NCBI RefSeq assembly: GCF_047511655.1
Contig: NC_133387.1
Span: forward strand, 42,140,853-42,204,852
Source of the DNA: Castor canadensis
Taxonomy: Eukaryota; Chordata; Mammalia; Rodentia; Castoridae
DNA length: 64,000 nucleotides
Direction: 5' to 3'
How positions within the stretch are numbered: position 1 is the stretch's first letter; the number at the start of each line of letters is the position of its first letter. Shown here piece by piece: positions 32,872 to 44,525 of this stretch. The position numbers and the translations under genes are program-made. Below the pieces are notes generated by a model. The model was given only the letters and a program-made list of their open reading frames with translations. It did no database searches and was not told where the DNA came from.

Positions 32872-35800
32872 CTAATGTCCACATATGAGGGAGAACATAT
32901 GATTTTTGGTCTTTTGGGCCAGGCTAACCTCACTCAGAATGATGTTCTCCAATTCCATCCATTTACCAGCGAATGATAACATTTCGTTCTTCTTCATGGA
33001 TGCATAGAATTCCATTGTGTATAGATACCACATTTTCTTAATCCATTCGTCAGTGGTGGGGCATCTTGGCTGTTTCCATAACTTGGCTATTGTGAATAGT
33101 GCCGCAATAAACATGGATGTACAGGTGCCTCTGGAGTAACCTGTGTCACAGTCTTTTGGGTATATCCCCAAGAGTGGTATTGCTGGATCAAATGGTAGAT
33201 CGATGTCCAGCTTTTTAAGTAGCCTCCAAATTTTTTTCCAGAGTGATTGTACTAGTCTACATTCCCACCAACAGTGTAAGAGGGTTCCTTTTTCCCCGCA
33301 TCCTTGCCAACACCTGTTGTTGGTGGTGTGGCTGATGATGGCTATTCTAACAGGGGTGAGGTGGAATCTTAGTGTGGTTTTAATTTGCATTTCCTTTATT
33401 GCTAGAGATGGTGAGCATTTTTTCAAGTGTTTTCTGGCCATTTGAATTTCTTCTTTTGAGAAAGTTCTGTTTAGTTCACTTGCCCATTTCTTTATTGGTT
33501 CATTAGTTTTGGGAGAATTTAGTTTTTTAAGTTCCCTGTATATTCTGGTTATCAGTCCTTTGTCTGATGTATAGTTGGCAAATATTTTCTCCCACTCTGT
33601 AGGTGTTCTCTTCAGTTTAGAGACCATTTCTTTTGATGAACAGAAGCTTTTTAGTTTTATGAGGTCCCATTTATCTATGCTATCTCTTAGTTGCTGTGCT
33701 GCTGGGGTTTCATTGAGAAAGTTCTTACCTATACCTACTAACTCCAGAGTATTTCCTACTCTTTCTTGCATCAACTTAAGAGTTTGGGGTCTGATACTAA
33801 GATCCTTGATCCATTTTGAGTTAATCTTGGTATAGGGTGATATACATGGATCTAGTTTCAGTTTTTTGCAGACTGCTAACCAGTTTTCCCAGCAGTTTTT
33901 GTTGAAGAGGCTGCTATTTCTCCATCGTATATTTTTAGCTCCTTTGTCAAAGATAAGTTGGTTATAGTTGTGTGGCTTCATATCTGGGTCCTCTATTCTG
34001 TTCCACTGGTCTTCACGTCTGTTTTTGTGCCAGTACCATGCTGTTTTTATTGTTATTGCTTTGTAATATAGTTTGAAGTCAGGTATTGTGATACCTCCTG
34101 CATTGTTCTTTTGACTGAGTATTGCCTTGGCTATTTGTGGCCTCTTGTGTTTCCATATAAATTTAACAGTAGATTTTTCAATCTCTTTAATGAATGTCAT
34201 TGGAATTTTGATGGGAATTGCATTAAACATGTAGATTACTTTTGGGAGTATCGATATTTTTACTGTTGATTCTATCAATCCATAAGCATGGGAGATCTCT
34301 CCACTTTCTATAGTCTTCCTCAATCTCTTTCTTCAGAAGTGTATAGTTTTCCTTGTAGAGGTCTTTCACATCTTTTGTGAGGTTTACACCTAGTATTTGA
34401 TTTTTTTTGAGGCTATTGTAAATGGAATTGTTTTCATACATTCTTTTTCAGTTTGCTCATTGTTAGTGTATAGAAATGCTAATGATTTTTCTATGTTGAT
34501 TTTATATCCTGCTACCTGGCTATAGCTCTTGATGATGTCTAGAAGCTTCTGAGAAGAGTTTTTTGGGTCTTTAAGGTATAGGATCATGTCGTCTGCAAAT
34601 AGGGATATTTTGACAGTTTCTTTACCTATTTGTATTCCTTTTATTCCTTCTTCTTGCCTAATTCGGTTTGCCATTATTTTATTGAGGATTTTTGCATCAA
34701 TGTTCATTAAGGAGATTGGCCTATAGTTCTCCTTTTTGGAGGTGTCTTTGCCTGGTTTGGGATAAGTGTAATACTGGCTTCATAAAATGTGTTTGGCAGT
34801 TTTCCTTCCCTTTCTATTTCGTGGAACAGTTTAAGGAGGGCTGGTATCAGTTCTTCTTTAAAGGTCTGATAGAATTCAGCAGAGAATCCATCAGGTCCTG
34901 GACTTTTCTTTTTGGGGAGACTCTTGATTGCTGCTTCAATTTCATTTTGTGTTATAGGTCTATTCAGGTGATTAATTTCCTCTTGGTTCAGTTTTGGATG
35001 ATCATATGTATCTAGAAATCTGTCCATTTCTTTTAGATTTTCAAATTTATTTGAATATAGGTTCTCAAAGTAGTCTTTGATGATTTCCTGGACTTCCATG
35101 GTGTTTGTTGTTATCTCCCCTTTTGCATTCCTAATTCTACTAATTTGGGTTTTTTCTCTCCTCATTTTAGTCAGGTTTGCCAGGGGCCTATTGATCTTGT
35201 TTATTTTTTCAAAGAACCAACTTTTTGTTTCATTAATTCTTTGTATGGTTTTTTTGGTTTCTATTTCATTGATTTCAGCTCTTATTTTTATTATTTCTCT
35301 CCTTCTATTTGTTTTGGGATTTGCTTGTTCTTGTTTTTCTAGGAGTTTGAGATGTATCATTAGGTCATTGATTTGGGATCTTTCAGTCTTTTTAATATAT
35401 GCACTCATGGCTATAAACTTTCCTCTCAAGATTGCCTTAGCTGTGTCCCATAGGTTCCGGTAGGTTGTGTTTTCATTTTCATTGACTTCCAGGAACTTTT
35501 TAATTTCCTCTTTTATTGCATCGATGATCCATTCTTCATTAAGTAATGAGTTATTTAGTTTCCAGCTGTTTGCATGTTTTTTGTCTTTACTTTTGTTGTT
35601 GAGTTCTACTTTTACTGCATTGTGGTCAGATAGTATGCACGGTATTATTTCTATTTTCTTATATTTGCTGAGGCTTGCTTTGTGCTCTAGGATATGATCT
35701 ATTTTGGAGAAGGTTCCATGGGCTGCTGAGAATAATGTATATTGTGTAGAGGTTGGATGAAATGTTCTGTAGACATCTACTAGGTCCACTTGATCTATTG

Positions 35801-36311
35801 CATATTTTAGATCTTGGATTTCTTTATGGATTTTTTGTTTTGATGACCTATCTATTGATGATAATGGGGTGTTAAAGTCTCCCACAACGACTGTGTTGGC
35901 GTTTATATACGCTTTTAGGTCTTTCAGGGTATGTTTGATCAAATTGGGTGCATTGACATTGGGTGTGTACAGATTGATGATTATTATTTCCTTTTGGTCT
36001 ATTTCCCCTTTTATTAGTATGGAATGTCCTTCTTTATCTCATTTGATCAATGTAGGTTTGAAATCTACTTTGTCAGAGATACGTATTGCTACTCCTGCTT
36101 GTTTTCGGGGGCCATTGGCTTGGTAAATCTTCTTCCAGCCTTTCATCCTAAGCCTATGCCTATTTCTGTCAGTGAGATGGGTCTCCTGTAAGCAACAAAT
36201 TGTTGGATCTTCCTTTTTCATCCAGTTTGCCAAATGGTGCCTTTTGATGGGTGAATTAAGACCATTAACATTAAGTGTTAGTACTGATAGGTATGTGGTG
36301 ATTCCTGCCAT
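32872..36311 (-). pseudogene. L1-A ORF2 (endonuclease/reverse transcriptase), broken
   Basis: ORF2p nicks DNA and reverse-transcribes L1 RNA at the nick. The true ATG (36311) opens a 90-residue endonuclease start (N-terminal TLNVNGLNSP, LQETHL) ending at a TGA at 36041-36039. The same frame continues through GDFNTP, SDHNAVK and [13 protein letters not shown] to about 34757, where a one-base loss in an A run shifts it. At about 34661 an in-frame 384-bp deletion relative to L1-B removes the first part of the reverse transcriptase, including the DAEKAFDK motif; the FADDMILY catalytic motif remains. Further one-base shifts lie near 34395 and 34260. The last 483 residues (34323-32872) are open and include the C-terminal Cys-rich motif [18 protein letters not shown]. 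There are no introns. Without the deleted segment the enzyme cannot be active. Confidence 0.93.
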
Positions 36312-36361
36312 TTAGTTGTCTTAGTTATTTGAAGGTTTGATTGTGTGTACCTAACTTGATG

Positions 36362-37561
36362 TTACTCTCTGCTGTCTTGCTTTTTCTTATCCTGTGGTTT
36401 GGTGCTGCCTGCCTTTTCATGGCTAAGTTGGTTGTCACTTTCTGTGTGCAGAATCCCTTGCAGAATCTTTTGTAATGGTGGCTTTGTGGTCACATATTGT
36501 TTTAGTTTCTGCTTATCATGGAAGACTTTTATTGCTCCATCTATTTTGAATGATAGCTTTGCTGGGTAGAGTATCCTGGGGTTGAAGTTATTTTCATTTA
36601 GTGCCTGGAAGATCTCACCCCACCCTCTTCTTGCTTTTAATGTTTCTGTTGAGAAGTCTGCTGTGGTTTTGATGGGTTTACCTTTGTATGTTACTTGTTT
36701 TTTCTCTCTTACAGCCTTCAATATTCTTTGCTTAGTTTCTGAACTTGTTGTTTTAATGATGATATGTCGTGGAGTAGTTCTATTTTGATCTGGTCTGTTT
36801 GGTGTCCTGGAGGCTTCTTGCATTTGTATGGGAATATCTTTCTCTAGATTTGGGAAATTTTCTGTTATTATTTTGTTGAATATATTATGCATTCCCTTCG
36901 CTTGCACTTCTTCTCCTTCTTCGATGCCCATGATTCTCAAGTTTGGTCTTTTGATGGAGTCAGTGAGTTCTTGCATTTTCTTTTCACAGGTCTTGAGTTG
37001 TTTAATTAATAGTTCTTCGGTTTTTCCTTTAATTACCATTTCATCTTCAAGTTCTGAGATTCTGTCTTCTGTTTGTTCTATTCTGCTGGATTGGCCTTCC
37101 ATCTTGTTTTGCAGTTCTGTTTCATTCTTTTTTCTGAGGTTTTCCATATCCTGACAGTTTTCTTCTTTATTGTTGTCTATTTTTGTCCTGAGTTCATTTA
37201 TCCATTTATTCATTGTGTTCTCTCTTTCACTTTGGTGTTTATACAGTGCTTCTATGGTTTCCTTTATTTCTTCTTTTGCTTTTTCAAATTCTCTATTTTT
37301 ATTTTCTTGGAATTTCTTGAGTGTCTCCTGTATGTTTTGGTTGACCCTATCCAGTATCATCTCTATAAAATTCTCATTGAGTACTTGTAGTATGTCTTCT
37401 TTTAAATTATTCTTGTGGGCTTCATTGGGTCCTTTGGCATAGTTTATCTTCATTTTGTTGGAGTCTGGATCTGAGTTTCTGTTCTCTTCATTCCCCTCTG
37501 GTTCCTGTACTAAGTTTTTGCTGTGGGGAAACTGGTTTCCCTGTTTTTTCTGTCTTCCCAT
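36362..37561 (-). CDS. L1-A ORF1 protein (RNA-binding chaperone), intact frame
   Basis: ORF1p coats L1 RNA as a trimer and acts as a nucleic-acid chaperone in the cytoplasmic L1 particle. The chosen start gives MGRQKKQGNQF; upstream in-frame ATG-like codons (37564 and 37633) are possible but this start aligns with L1-B, which begins MTGRQKKQGNQF. That makes 399 residues, longer than the roughly 340-370 typical of human and mouse. Seen in order: a basic, polar N-terminus; a heptad-rich coiled coil (about residues 55-205, with many E/K/N/L, e.g. RISELEDEM); an RRM-like core starting at RPNLRIMGIEEGE and containing TPRHIIIK; a C-terminal domain with GKPIKTTADFSTETLKARR and ILYPAKLSF; and a Lys/Gln-rich tail ending KKKQDSRE. 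No stop or frameshift interrupts it. It sits 50 bp before ORF2. Expression would depend on the L1 5' UTR promoter. Confidence 0.9.
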   Translation of the reverse strand: MGRQKKQGNQFPHSKNLVQEPEGNEENRNSDPDSNKMKINYAKGPNEAHKNNLKEDILQVLNENFIEMILDRVNQNIQETLKKFQENKNREFEKAKEEIKETIEALYKHQSERENTMNKWINELRTKIDNNKEENCQDMENLRKKNETELQNKMEGQSSRIEQTEDRISELEDEMVIKGKTEELLIKQLKTCEKKMQELTDSIKRPNLRIMGIEEGEEVQAKGMHNIFNKIITENFPNLEKDIPIQMQEASRTPNRPDQNRTTPRHIIIKTTSSETKQRILKAVREKKQVTYKGKPIKTTADFSTETLKARRGWGEIFQALNENNFNPRILYPAKLSFKIDGAIKVFHDKQKLKQYVTTKPPLQKILQGILHTESDNQLSHEKAGSTKPQDKKKQDSRE

Positions 37562-38083
37562 CATTGTCCTTGGTGTTGTTACTGTCCCTGTACTGTGTGT
37601 AATTAAGTATTTTCTAGCTTGTAATAATAACAATGGTAATATTTAGAATGGAAGAGTGAGCTGAGATGGAAAGCAAGAAGTTAAAGAAAAGGGGTAAACA
37701 AATATACAGACAAGAGGGAGAAAGCAGAACAAGGTATCAGACAAGAGAGTTTCAAAGGTATAAACAGGGAGTGTTAGTGTACTAATCAACAGTAAGCTGA
37801 ACAGACAATAGAGAGACAGAGAGAGGATTGAAAATCAAAGATAAAAAAATAAAAAATAAGTAAATGAAAGTAATATCTATATATAAAAATGAATTAAAAT
37901 AAAATGGAAAATAGAAAATTAAAAAAAAAAAAACAAAAAAATTTCCAAGTTTATATGCAATGCAGTTTCAGTCTTAATAATTTGGGTGTCTGTCTCAATC
38001 TCCAGTCCTGGAGTTGGTGCCTCAGATGTTGTTCTGTAGTTGTCTCATCAAAGGGTATGCATAAAGTAGAACAAAACTACACA

Positions 38084-38085
<2 letters not shown>

Positions 38086-38123
<38 letters not shown>
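38086..38123 (+). repeat. (AC)n microsatellite in L1-A 5' UTR
   Basis: About 18 AC units, interrupted once near the start. Confidence 0.95.
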
Positions 38124-38127
<4 letters not shown>

Positions 38128-38469
38128 CCCCACCAAGTGTCCCCAGTTCAAATGCAATACAGTTTCAGTAAGTTTTTCAGCTTGCATTTGTAATTCAGTT
38201 GTTCTCTGATCAAAGGTAGGGAGAAAAAGAAAAAAAAGTGTCTGGAGACAGTTCTGAGAGTGGTATCTGCAACTGTGGCTTGCCTGCCTGCTGCTCTCAG
38301 CCTGTAGCTGGCGGCGTTATTTATGCAGATCTCTGGGGTGAGCTAGCACTCACCTGGCCCTGAAGGCTTAGTTTACTCTGAGTCTCCTGTGCACGAGCCT
38401 CTGCAACAAGCTTTCCCACTTTCCAAGCACACTGAGGGAGGTAACACTGTACCTGCTTTCTCAGGCTGG

Positions 38470-38770
38470 CGTGCTTGTTTACAGCTCATGTGGGATATGG
38501 TTGTTCCCCCCTCTCCTATGGAGTTTTCCTCCCACTGCCACTTTTACAAGCTTTCCCACTCCTGATTACTGGGCGGTGCTGCTGCTCCTGCCAGCCGCCT
38601 TGTTTGTTTACAGCTCATGTGGGAAGTGGGTCTTCCTCCATCTCCTGTGGAGTTTTCCTTCCTCCACCACTCTCACAGGCTTTCCTGCTCCTGGTTGCTG
38701 GGCTCGTGCCCCCGCTCCTGCCGGAGCCTCTCTGGACCAACCACCTTGTTTATTTACAGTTCCAGGAAGG
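38470..38770 (-). repeat. Tandem modules in the L1 5' UTR
   Basis: TTGTTTACAGCTCATGTGGG occurs at about 38476 and 38608, and a diverged CTTGTTTATTTACAGTTCC at about 38746, giving a period near 135 bp. Each is followed by a CTCCTGTGGAGTTTTCCTCC-like phrase in the first two units. The second 5' UTR copy shows the same modules at about 45562 and 45708. Confidence 0.75.
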
Positions 38771-39173
38771 ATTCCCTTCCCCCAATCTTCGGTGCTCAGT
38801 GCCCCCCAACCTCGTTCCCGCTTGTCTTTATTGTTCTTATTGCTTATTACTCAGTTTCTCTTTTTTCCCTGGGTGGAGGTTGGTCTGTCCAGGGGGCTAT
38901 GCTGCTCTGGCCCATGGTTGTCTGTGGGAGTACTGCGGTACTGCTAAGCTCACCTTGTCTGCATCTTCCCAAGCCATCTGGGCGCGGGCGACTGGCGGCC
39001 TGGGGGCCCTCCTGGTTTCTCCATTTAATGTGAAGTGGAGATGCTCTGCACCGGCTGGAGATGTGGAGGGGTCAAAGTTATGCCTTTTCTCAGTGATTAT
39101 GCCTGCAAAGTGTGTCTCCAGCGTCTCTCCAAGATTTCACTATAGGAGGGTCGCTTTCTGCTTCCTACCTCTA

Positions 39174-39186
39174 GCCGCCATCTTGG
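39174..39186 (-). promoter_or_regulatory. YY1-type box at the 5' terminus of L1-A
   Basis: On the minus strand this reads CCAAGATGGCGGC, the canonical YY1 site (core CCAT on the plus strand). It lies within about 10-20 bp of the element's first base. In primate L1 a YY1 site in this position directs accurate initiation; the same role is inferred here. Confidence 0.75.
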
Positions 39187-39472
39187 AATCTTCCTTTATT
39201 TTTTATTTTCAATCCTCTCTCTGTCTCTCTAATGCCTGTTCAGCTTACTGTCGATTAGTACACTAATGCTCCCTGTTTATACCTTTGAAACTTTCTTGTC
39301 TGATACCTTGTTCTGCTTTCTCCTTCTTGTCTGTTTGTTTTTTTCCCTGTTCTTTAACTTCTTGCTTTCCATCTCTGCTCACCCTTCCATTCTAAATATT
39401 ACCATTGTTATTACTACAAAACAGAAAATACTTAATTGCACACAGTACAGGGACAGTAACAACACCAAGGAC

Positions 39473-40675
39473 AATGACGGGAAGACAGAAAAAACAGGGA
39501 AACCAGTTTCCCCACAGCAAAAAATTAGTATAGGAACCAGAGGGGAATGAAGAAAACAGAAACTCAGATCAAGACTCCAACAAAATGAAGAAAAACTATG
39601 CCAAAGGACCCAATGAAGCCCACAAGAATAATTTAAAAGAAGAAATACTACAGGTACTCAATGAGAATTTTAAAGAGATGACACGAGATAGGGTCAACCA
39701 AAATGTACAGGAGACACTCAAGAAATTCTGAGACAACAAAAATAGAGAATTTTAAAAAGCAAAAGAAGAAATAAAGGAAACCATAGAAACACTGTGTAAA
39801 CTCAAAAGTGAAACAGAGAACATGACGAATAAACAGATAAATGAACTCAGGAAAAAAATCGACAAAATTAAAGAGAAAACCACCCAGGATATGGAAAAAC
39901 CTCAGAAAAAAGAATGGAACAGAACTGGGAAACAAAATGGAAAGCCAATCCAGCAGAATAGAACAAACAGAAGACAGAATCTCAGAACTTGAAGATGAAA
40001 TGGTAATTAAAGGAAAAACTGAAGAACTATTAATTAAACAACCCAAGACCTGTGAAAAGAAAATGCAAGAACTCACCGACTCCATCAAAAGACCAAACTT
40101 GAGAATCATGGGCATCAAAGAAGGAGAAGAGGTGCAAGCGAAGGGAATGCATAATATATTCAACAAAATAATAACAAAAATTTCCCAAATCTAGAGAAAG
40201 ATATTCTCATACAGATGCAAGAGGCCTCCAGGACACCAAACAGACCAGATCAAAATAGAACATACCATGACATATCATCATTAAAACAACAAGTTCAGAA
40301 ACTAGGGAAAGAATATTGAAGGCTGTAAGAGAGAAAAAACAAGTAACATACAAAGGTAAACCCATCAAAATCACAGCAGACTTCTCAACAGAAACATTAA
40401 AAACAAGAAGAGCGTGGGGTGAGATCTTCCGGGCACTGAATGAAAATAACTTCAACCCCAGGATACTCTACCCAGCAAAGCTATCATTCAAAATAGATGG
40501 AGCAATAAAAGTCTTCCATGATAAGCAGAAACTAAAACAATATGTTACCACAAAGCCACCACTACAAAAGATTCTTCAAGGGATTCTGCACACAGAAAGT
40601 GAAACCCAACTTAACCATGAAAAGACAGGCAGCACCAAACCACAGGATAAGAAAAAGCAAGACAGCAGAGAGTAA
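39473..40675 (+). pseudogene. L1-B ORF1, broken
   Basis: Begins ATGACGGGAAGACAG (MTGRQKKQGNQF), then meets stops near 39529 (TAG), 39729 (TGA) and 39751 (TAA). One extra A near 39893 causes a frameshift. The coiled coil (RISELEDEM) and the RPNLRIMGI start of the RRM are open in 39841-40194. A further frameshift near 40190-40310 precedes the open C-terminal domain (40316-40675, with GKPIKITADFSTETLK and ILYPAKLSF, ending QDSRE). L1-A ORF1 is the intact comparison. No functional protein is expected. Confidence 0.9.
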
Positions 40676-40725
40676 CATCAAGTTAGGTACACACAATCAA
40701 ACCTTCAAATAACTAAGACAACTAA

Positions 40726-43700
40726 ATGACAGGAATCACCACATACCTATCAGTACTAACACTTAATGTTAATGGTCTTAATTCACCCATCAAAAGGCAC
40801 CATTTGGCAAACTGGATGAAAAAGGAAGATCCAACAATTTGTTGCTTACAGGAGACCCATCTCACTGACAGAAATAGGCATAGGCTTAGGATGAAAGGCT
40901 GGAAGATGATTTATCAAGACAGGAGTAGCAATACTTATCTCTGGCAAAGTAGACTTCAAACCTACATTGATCAAATGAGATACAGAAGGACATTCCATAC
41001 TAATTAAAGGGGAAATAGACCAAAAGGAAATAATAATCATCAACCTATATGCACCCAATGTCAACGCACACAATTTCATCAAACATACCCTGAAAGACCT
41101 AAAAGCATATATTAATGCCAACCCAGTGGTTGTGGGGACTTTAACTCCCCATTATCGTCAATAGATAGTTCATCCAAACAAAAAATCAATAAAGAAATCC
41201 AAGATCTAAAATATACAATAGATCAAATGGACCTAGTTGATGTCTACTGAACATTTCATCCAACTTCTACACAATATACATTCTTCTCAGCAGCCCATGG
41301 AACCATCTCCAAAATAGATCATATCCTAGGGCACAAAGCAAGTCTTAGCAAATATACAAAAACAGAAATTATACCGTGCATACTATCTGATCACAATGCA
41401 GTAAAAGTAGAATTCAACAATAAAAGTAAAGACAAAAAACATGAAAACAGCTGGAAACTAAATAACTCATTACTTAATGAACAATAGATCATCGATGAAA
41501 TAAAAGAGGAAATTAAAAAGTTCCTAGAAGTCAATGAAAATGAAAACACAACTTACAGGAACCTATGGGACATAGCTAAGGCAGTCCTGAGAGGAAAATT
41601 TATAGCCATGAGTGCATATATTAAAAAGACTGAATGATCCCAAATCAATGACCTAATGATACATCTCAAGCTGCTAGAAAAACAAGAACAAGCAACTCCC
41701 AAAACAAATAGGAGAGAAATAATAAAAATAAGAGCTGAAATCAACAAAACAGAAAACAAAAAAACCATACAAAGAATTAATGAAACAAAAAGTTGGTTCT
41801 TTGAAAAAATACATAAGATCGATAGACCCATGGCAAACCTGACTAAAATGAGGAGAGAAAAAAACACAAATTAGTAGAATCATGAATGCAAAAGAGGAGA
41901 TAACAACTAACACCATGGAAGTCCAGGAAATCATGACAGACTACCTCGAGAAACTATATTCAAATAAATTTGAAAATCTTAAAGAAATGGACAGATTTCT
42001 AGATATATATGATCATCCAAAACTGAACCAAGAGGAAATTGATCACCTGAATAGATCTATAGCACAAAGTGAAATTGAAGCAACAATAAAGAGTCTCCCC
42101 AAAAAGAAAAGTCCAGGACCTGATGGATTCTCTGCTGAATTCTATCAGACCTTTAAAGAAGAACTGATACCAACCCTCCTTAAACTGTTCCATGAAATAG
42201 AAAGGGAAGGAAAACTGCCAAAGACATTTTATGAAACCAGTATTACACTTATCCCAAAACCAGGCAAAGACACCTCCAAAAAGGAGAACTATAGGCCAAT
42301 CTCCTTAATGAACATTGATGCAAAAATCTTCACCAAAATAATGGCAAACCGAATTCAACAACACATCAAAAAGATGATTCACCATGACCAAGTAGCCTTC
42401 ATCCCAGGGATGCAGGGGTGGTTCAACATACGAAAATCAATAAACATAATAAACCACATTAACAGAAGCAAAGACAAAAACCACTTGATCATCTCAATAG
42501 ATGCAGAAAAAGCCTTTGATAAGATCCAACACCATTTCATGATAAAAGCTCTAAGAAAACTAGGAATAGAAGGAAAGTACCTCAACATTATAAAAGCTAC
42601 ATATGACAAACCTACAGCCAGCATTATACTTAATGGGGGAAAACAGAAACCATTCCTTCTAAAATCAGGAATGAAACAAGGATGCCCACTATCTCCACTC
42701 CTATTCAATATAGAACTGGAATTCCTAGCCAGAGCAATTAGGCAAGAAGAAGGAATAAAAGGAATACAAATAGGTAAAGAAATTGTCAAAATATCCCTAT
42801 TTGCAGATGACAAGATCCTATACCTTAAAGACCCAAAAAACTCTACTCAGAAGCTTCTAGACATCATCAATAGCTATAGCAAGGTAGCAGGATATAAAAT
42901 CAACATAGAAAAATCATTAGCATTTCTATACACTAACAATGAGCAAACTGAAAAAGAATGTATGAAAACAATTCCATTTACAATAGCCTCAAAAAAAATG
43001 AAATACCTAGGTGTAAACCCAACAAAAGATGTGAATGATCTCTACAAGGAAAACTATAAACTTCAAGAAAGAGATTGAGGAAGACTATAGAAAGTGGAGA
43101 GATCTCCCATGCTCATGGATTGATAGAATCAACATAGTAAAAATGTCGATACTCCCAAAAGTAATCTACATGTTTAATGCAATTCCCATCAAAATTCCAA
43201 TGACATTCATTAAAGAGATTGAAAAATCTACCATGAAATTTATATGGAAACACAAGAGGCCACAAATAACCAAGGCAATACTCAGTCAAAAGAACAATGC
43301 AGGAGATATCACGATACCTGACTTCTAACTATATTACAAAACAATAACAATAAAAACAGCATGGTACTGGCACAAAAACAGACATGAAGACCAGTGGAAC
43401 AGAATAGAGGACCCAGATATGAAGCCACACAACTATAACCAAGTTGTCTTTGACAAAGGAGCTAAAAATATGCAATGGAGAAATAGCAGCCTCTTCAACA
43501 AAAACTGCTGGGAAAACTGGTTAGCAGTCTGCAAAAAACTGAAACTAGATCCATGTATATCACCCTATACCAAGATTAACTCAAAATGGATCAAGGATCT
43601 TAATATCAAACCACAAACTCTAAAGTTGATGCAGGAAAGAGTAGGAAATACTCTGGAGTTAGTAGGTATAGGTAAGAATATTCTCAATGAAACCCCAGCA

Positions 43701-44525
43701 GCACAGCAACTAAGAGATAGCATAGATAAATGGTACCTCACAAAACTAAAAAGCTTCTGTTCATCAAAAGAAATGGTCTCTAAACTGAAGAGAACACCCA
43801 CAGAGTGGGAGAAAATATTTGCCAGCTATACATCAGACAAAGGACTGATAACCAGAATATATAGGGAACTTAAAAAACTAAATTGTCCCAAAACTAATGA
43901 ACCAATAAAGAAATGGGCAAGTGAACTAAACAGAACTTTCTCAAAAGAAGAAATTCAAATGGCCAAAAACACATGAAAACATGCTCACCATCTCTAGCAA
44001 TAAAGGAAATGCAAATTAAAACCATGCTAAGATTCCACCTCACCACTGTTAGAATAGCCATCATTAGCAACACCACGAAAAACAGGTGTTGGAGAGGATG
44101 TGGGGAAAAAGGAACCGTCTTACACTATTAGTGGGAATGTAGACTAGTATAACCACTCCGGAAAAAAATTTGGAGGCTACTTAAAAAGCTAAACATTAAT
44201 CTACCATTTGATCCAGCAATACCACTCTTGGGGATATACCCAAAAGACTGTGACACAGGTTACTCCAGAGGCACCTGCACACCCATGTTTATTGCGGCAC
44301 TATTCACAATAGCCAAGTTATGGAAACAGCCAAGATGCCCCACCACTGACAATGGATTAAGTAATGTGATATCTATACACAATGGAATTTTATGCAGCCA
44401 TGAAGAAGAACGAAATGTTATCATTCGCTGGTAAATGGATGGAATTGGAGAACATCATTCTGAGTGAGGTTAGCCTGGCCCAAAAGACCAAAAATCGTAT
44501 GTTCTCCCTCATATGTGGACAGTAG
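40726..44525 (+). pseudogene. L1-B ORF2, broken; reverse transcriptase core open
   Basis: ATG at 40726 gives TLNVNGLNSP and LQETHL of the endonuclease. A deletion of about 20-30 bases near 40915 shifts frame. The TGA shared with the other copies is at 40976-40978, and stops lie near 41246, 41486 and 41634. A 398-residue open stretch (41882-43078) holds the whole reverse transcriptase palm: [53 protein letters not shown] and FADDKILYL (catalytic FADD at 42800-42811; Lys after FADD where L1-A has Met). A frameshift near 43070, a TAA at 43327 (AAA to TAA), and a one-base loss in an A run near 43970 break the rest. The C-terminal Cys-rich region is also disrupted. Confidence 0.92.

Larger units (their letters stand above)
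32381..39195 (-). mobile_element. L1-A: full-length LINE-1, minus strand
   Basis: About 6.8 kb in standard L1 order on the minus strand: 5' UTR (39195-37565), ORF1 (37561-36362), a 50-bp gap, ORF2 (36311-32872), then a 3' UTR with G-rich tract and A-tail (32871-32381). The 5' end keeps a CCAAGATGGCGGC terminus. ORF1 is open; ORF2 has a stop, several frameshifts and an internal deletion, so the element cannot move by itself. Its left end has a candidate target-site duplication whose partner lies not at 39196 but at 46159, which means the locus was rearranged or received later insertions (see findings). Confidence 0.95.
37562..39195 (-). promoter_or_regulatory. L1-A 5' UTR with internal promoter
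   Basis: About 1.6 kb from the 5' terminus to ORF1. The distal part (38280-39195) is GC-rich with CpGs, as expected of an L1 promoter. It contains a (CA)n run at 38086-38123 and tandemly repeated modules (see separate entry). Large plus-strand frames here (up to 263 residues, 38475-39266) come from the GC-rich composition and have no recognised domain. Confidence 0.85.

Noticed and set aside
34692..37646. Many plus-strand frames of 60-130 residues with hydrophobic content
   Set aside because: These are antisense shadows of L1-A ORF1 and ORF2; T-rich antisense of A-rich L1 gives Phe/Leu/Ser-rich peptides that mimic membrane proteins.
38475..39266. 263-residue plus-strand open frame in the GC-rich block
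   Set aside because: It lies antisense to the L1-A 5' UTR, overlaps other frames of 138-158 residues, and runs across the L1-A/L1-B junction. Composition explains it.
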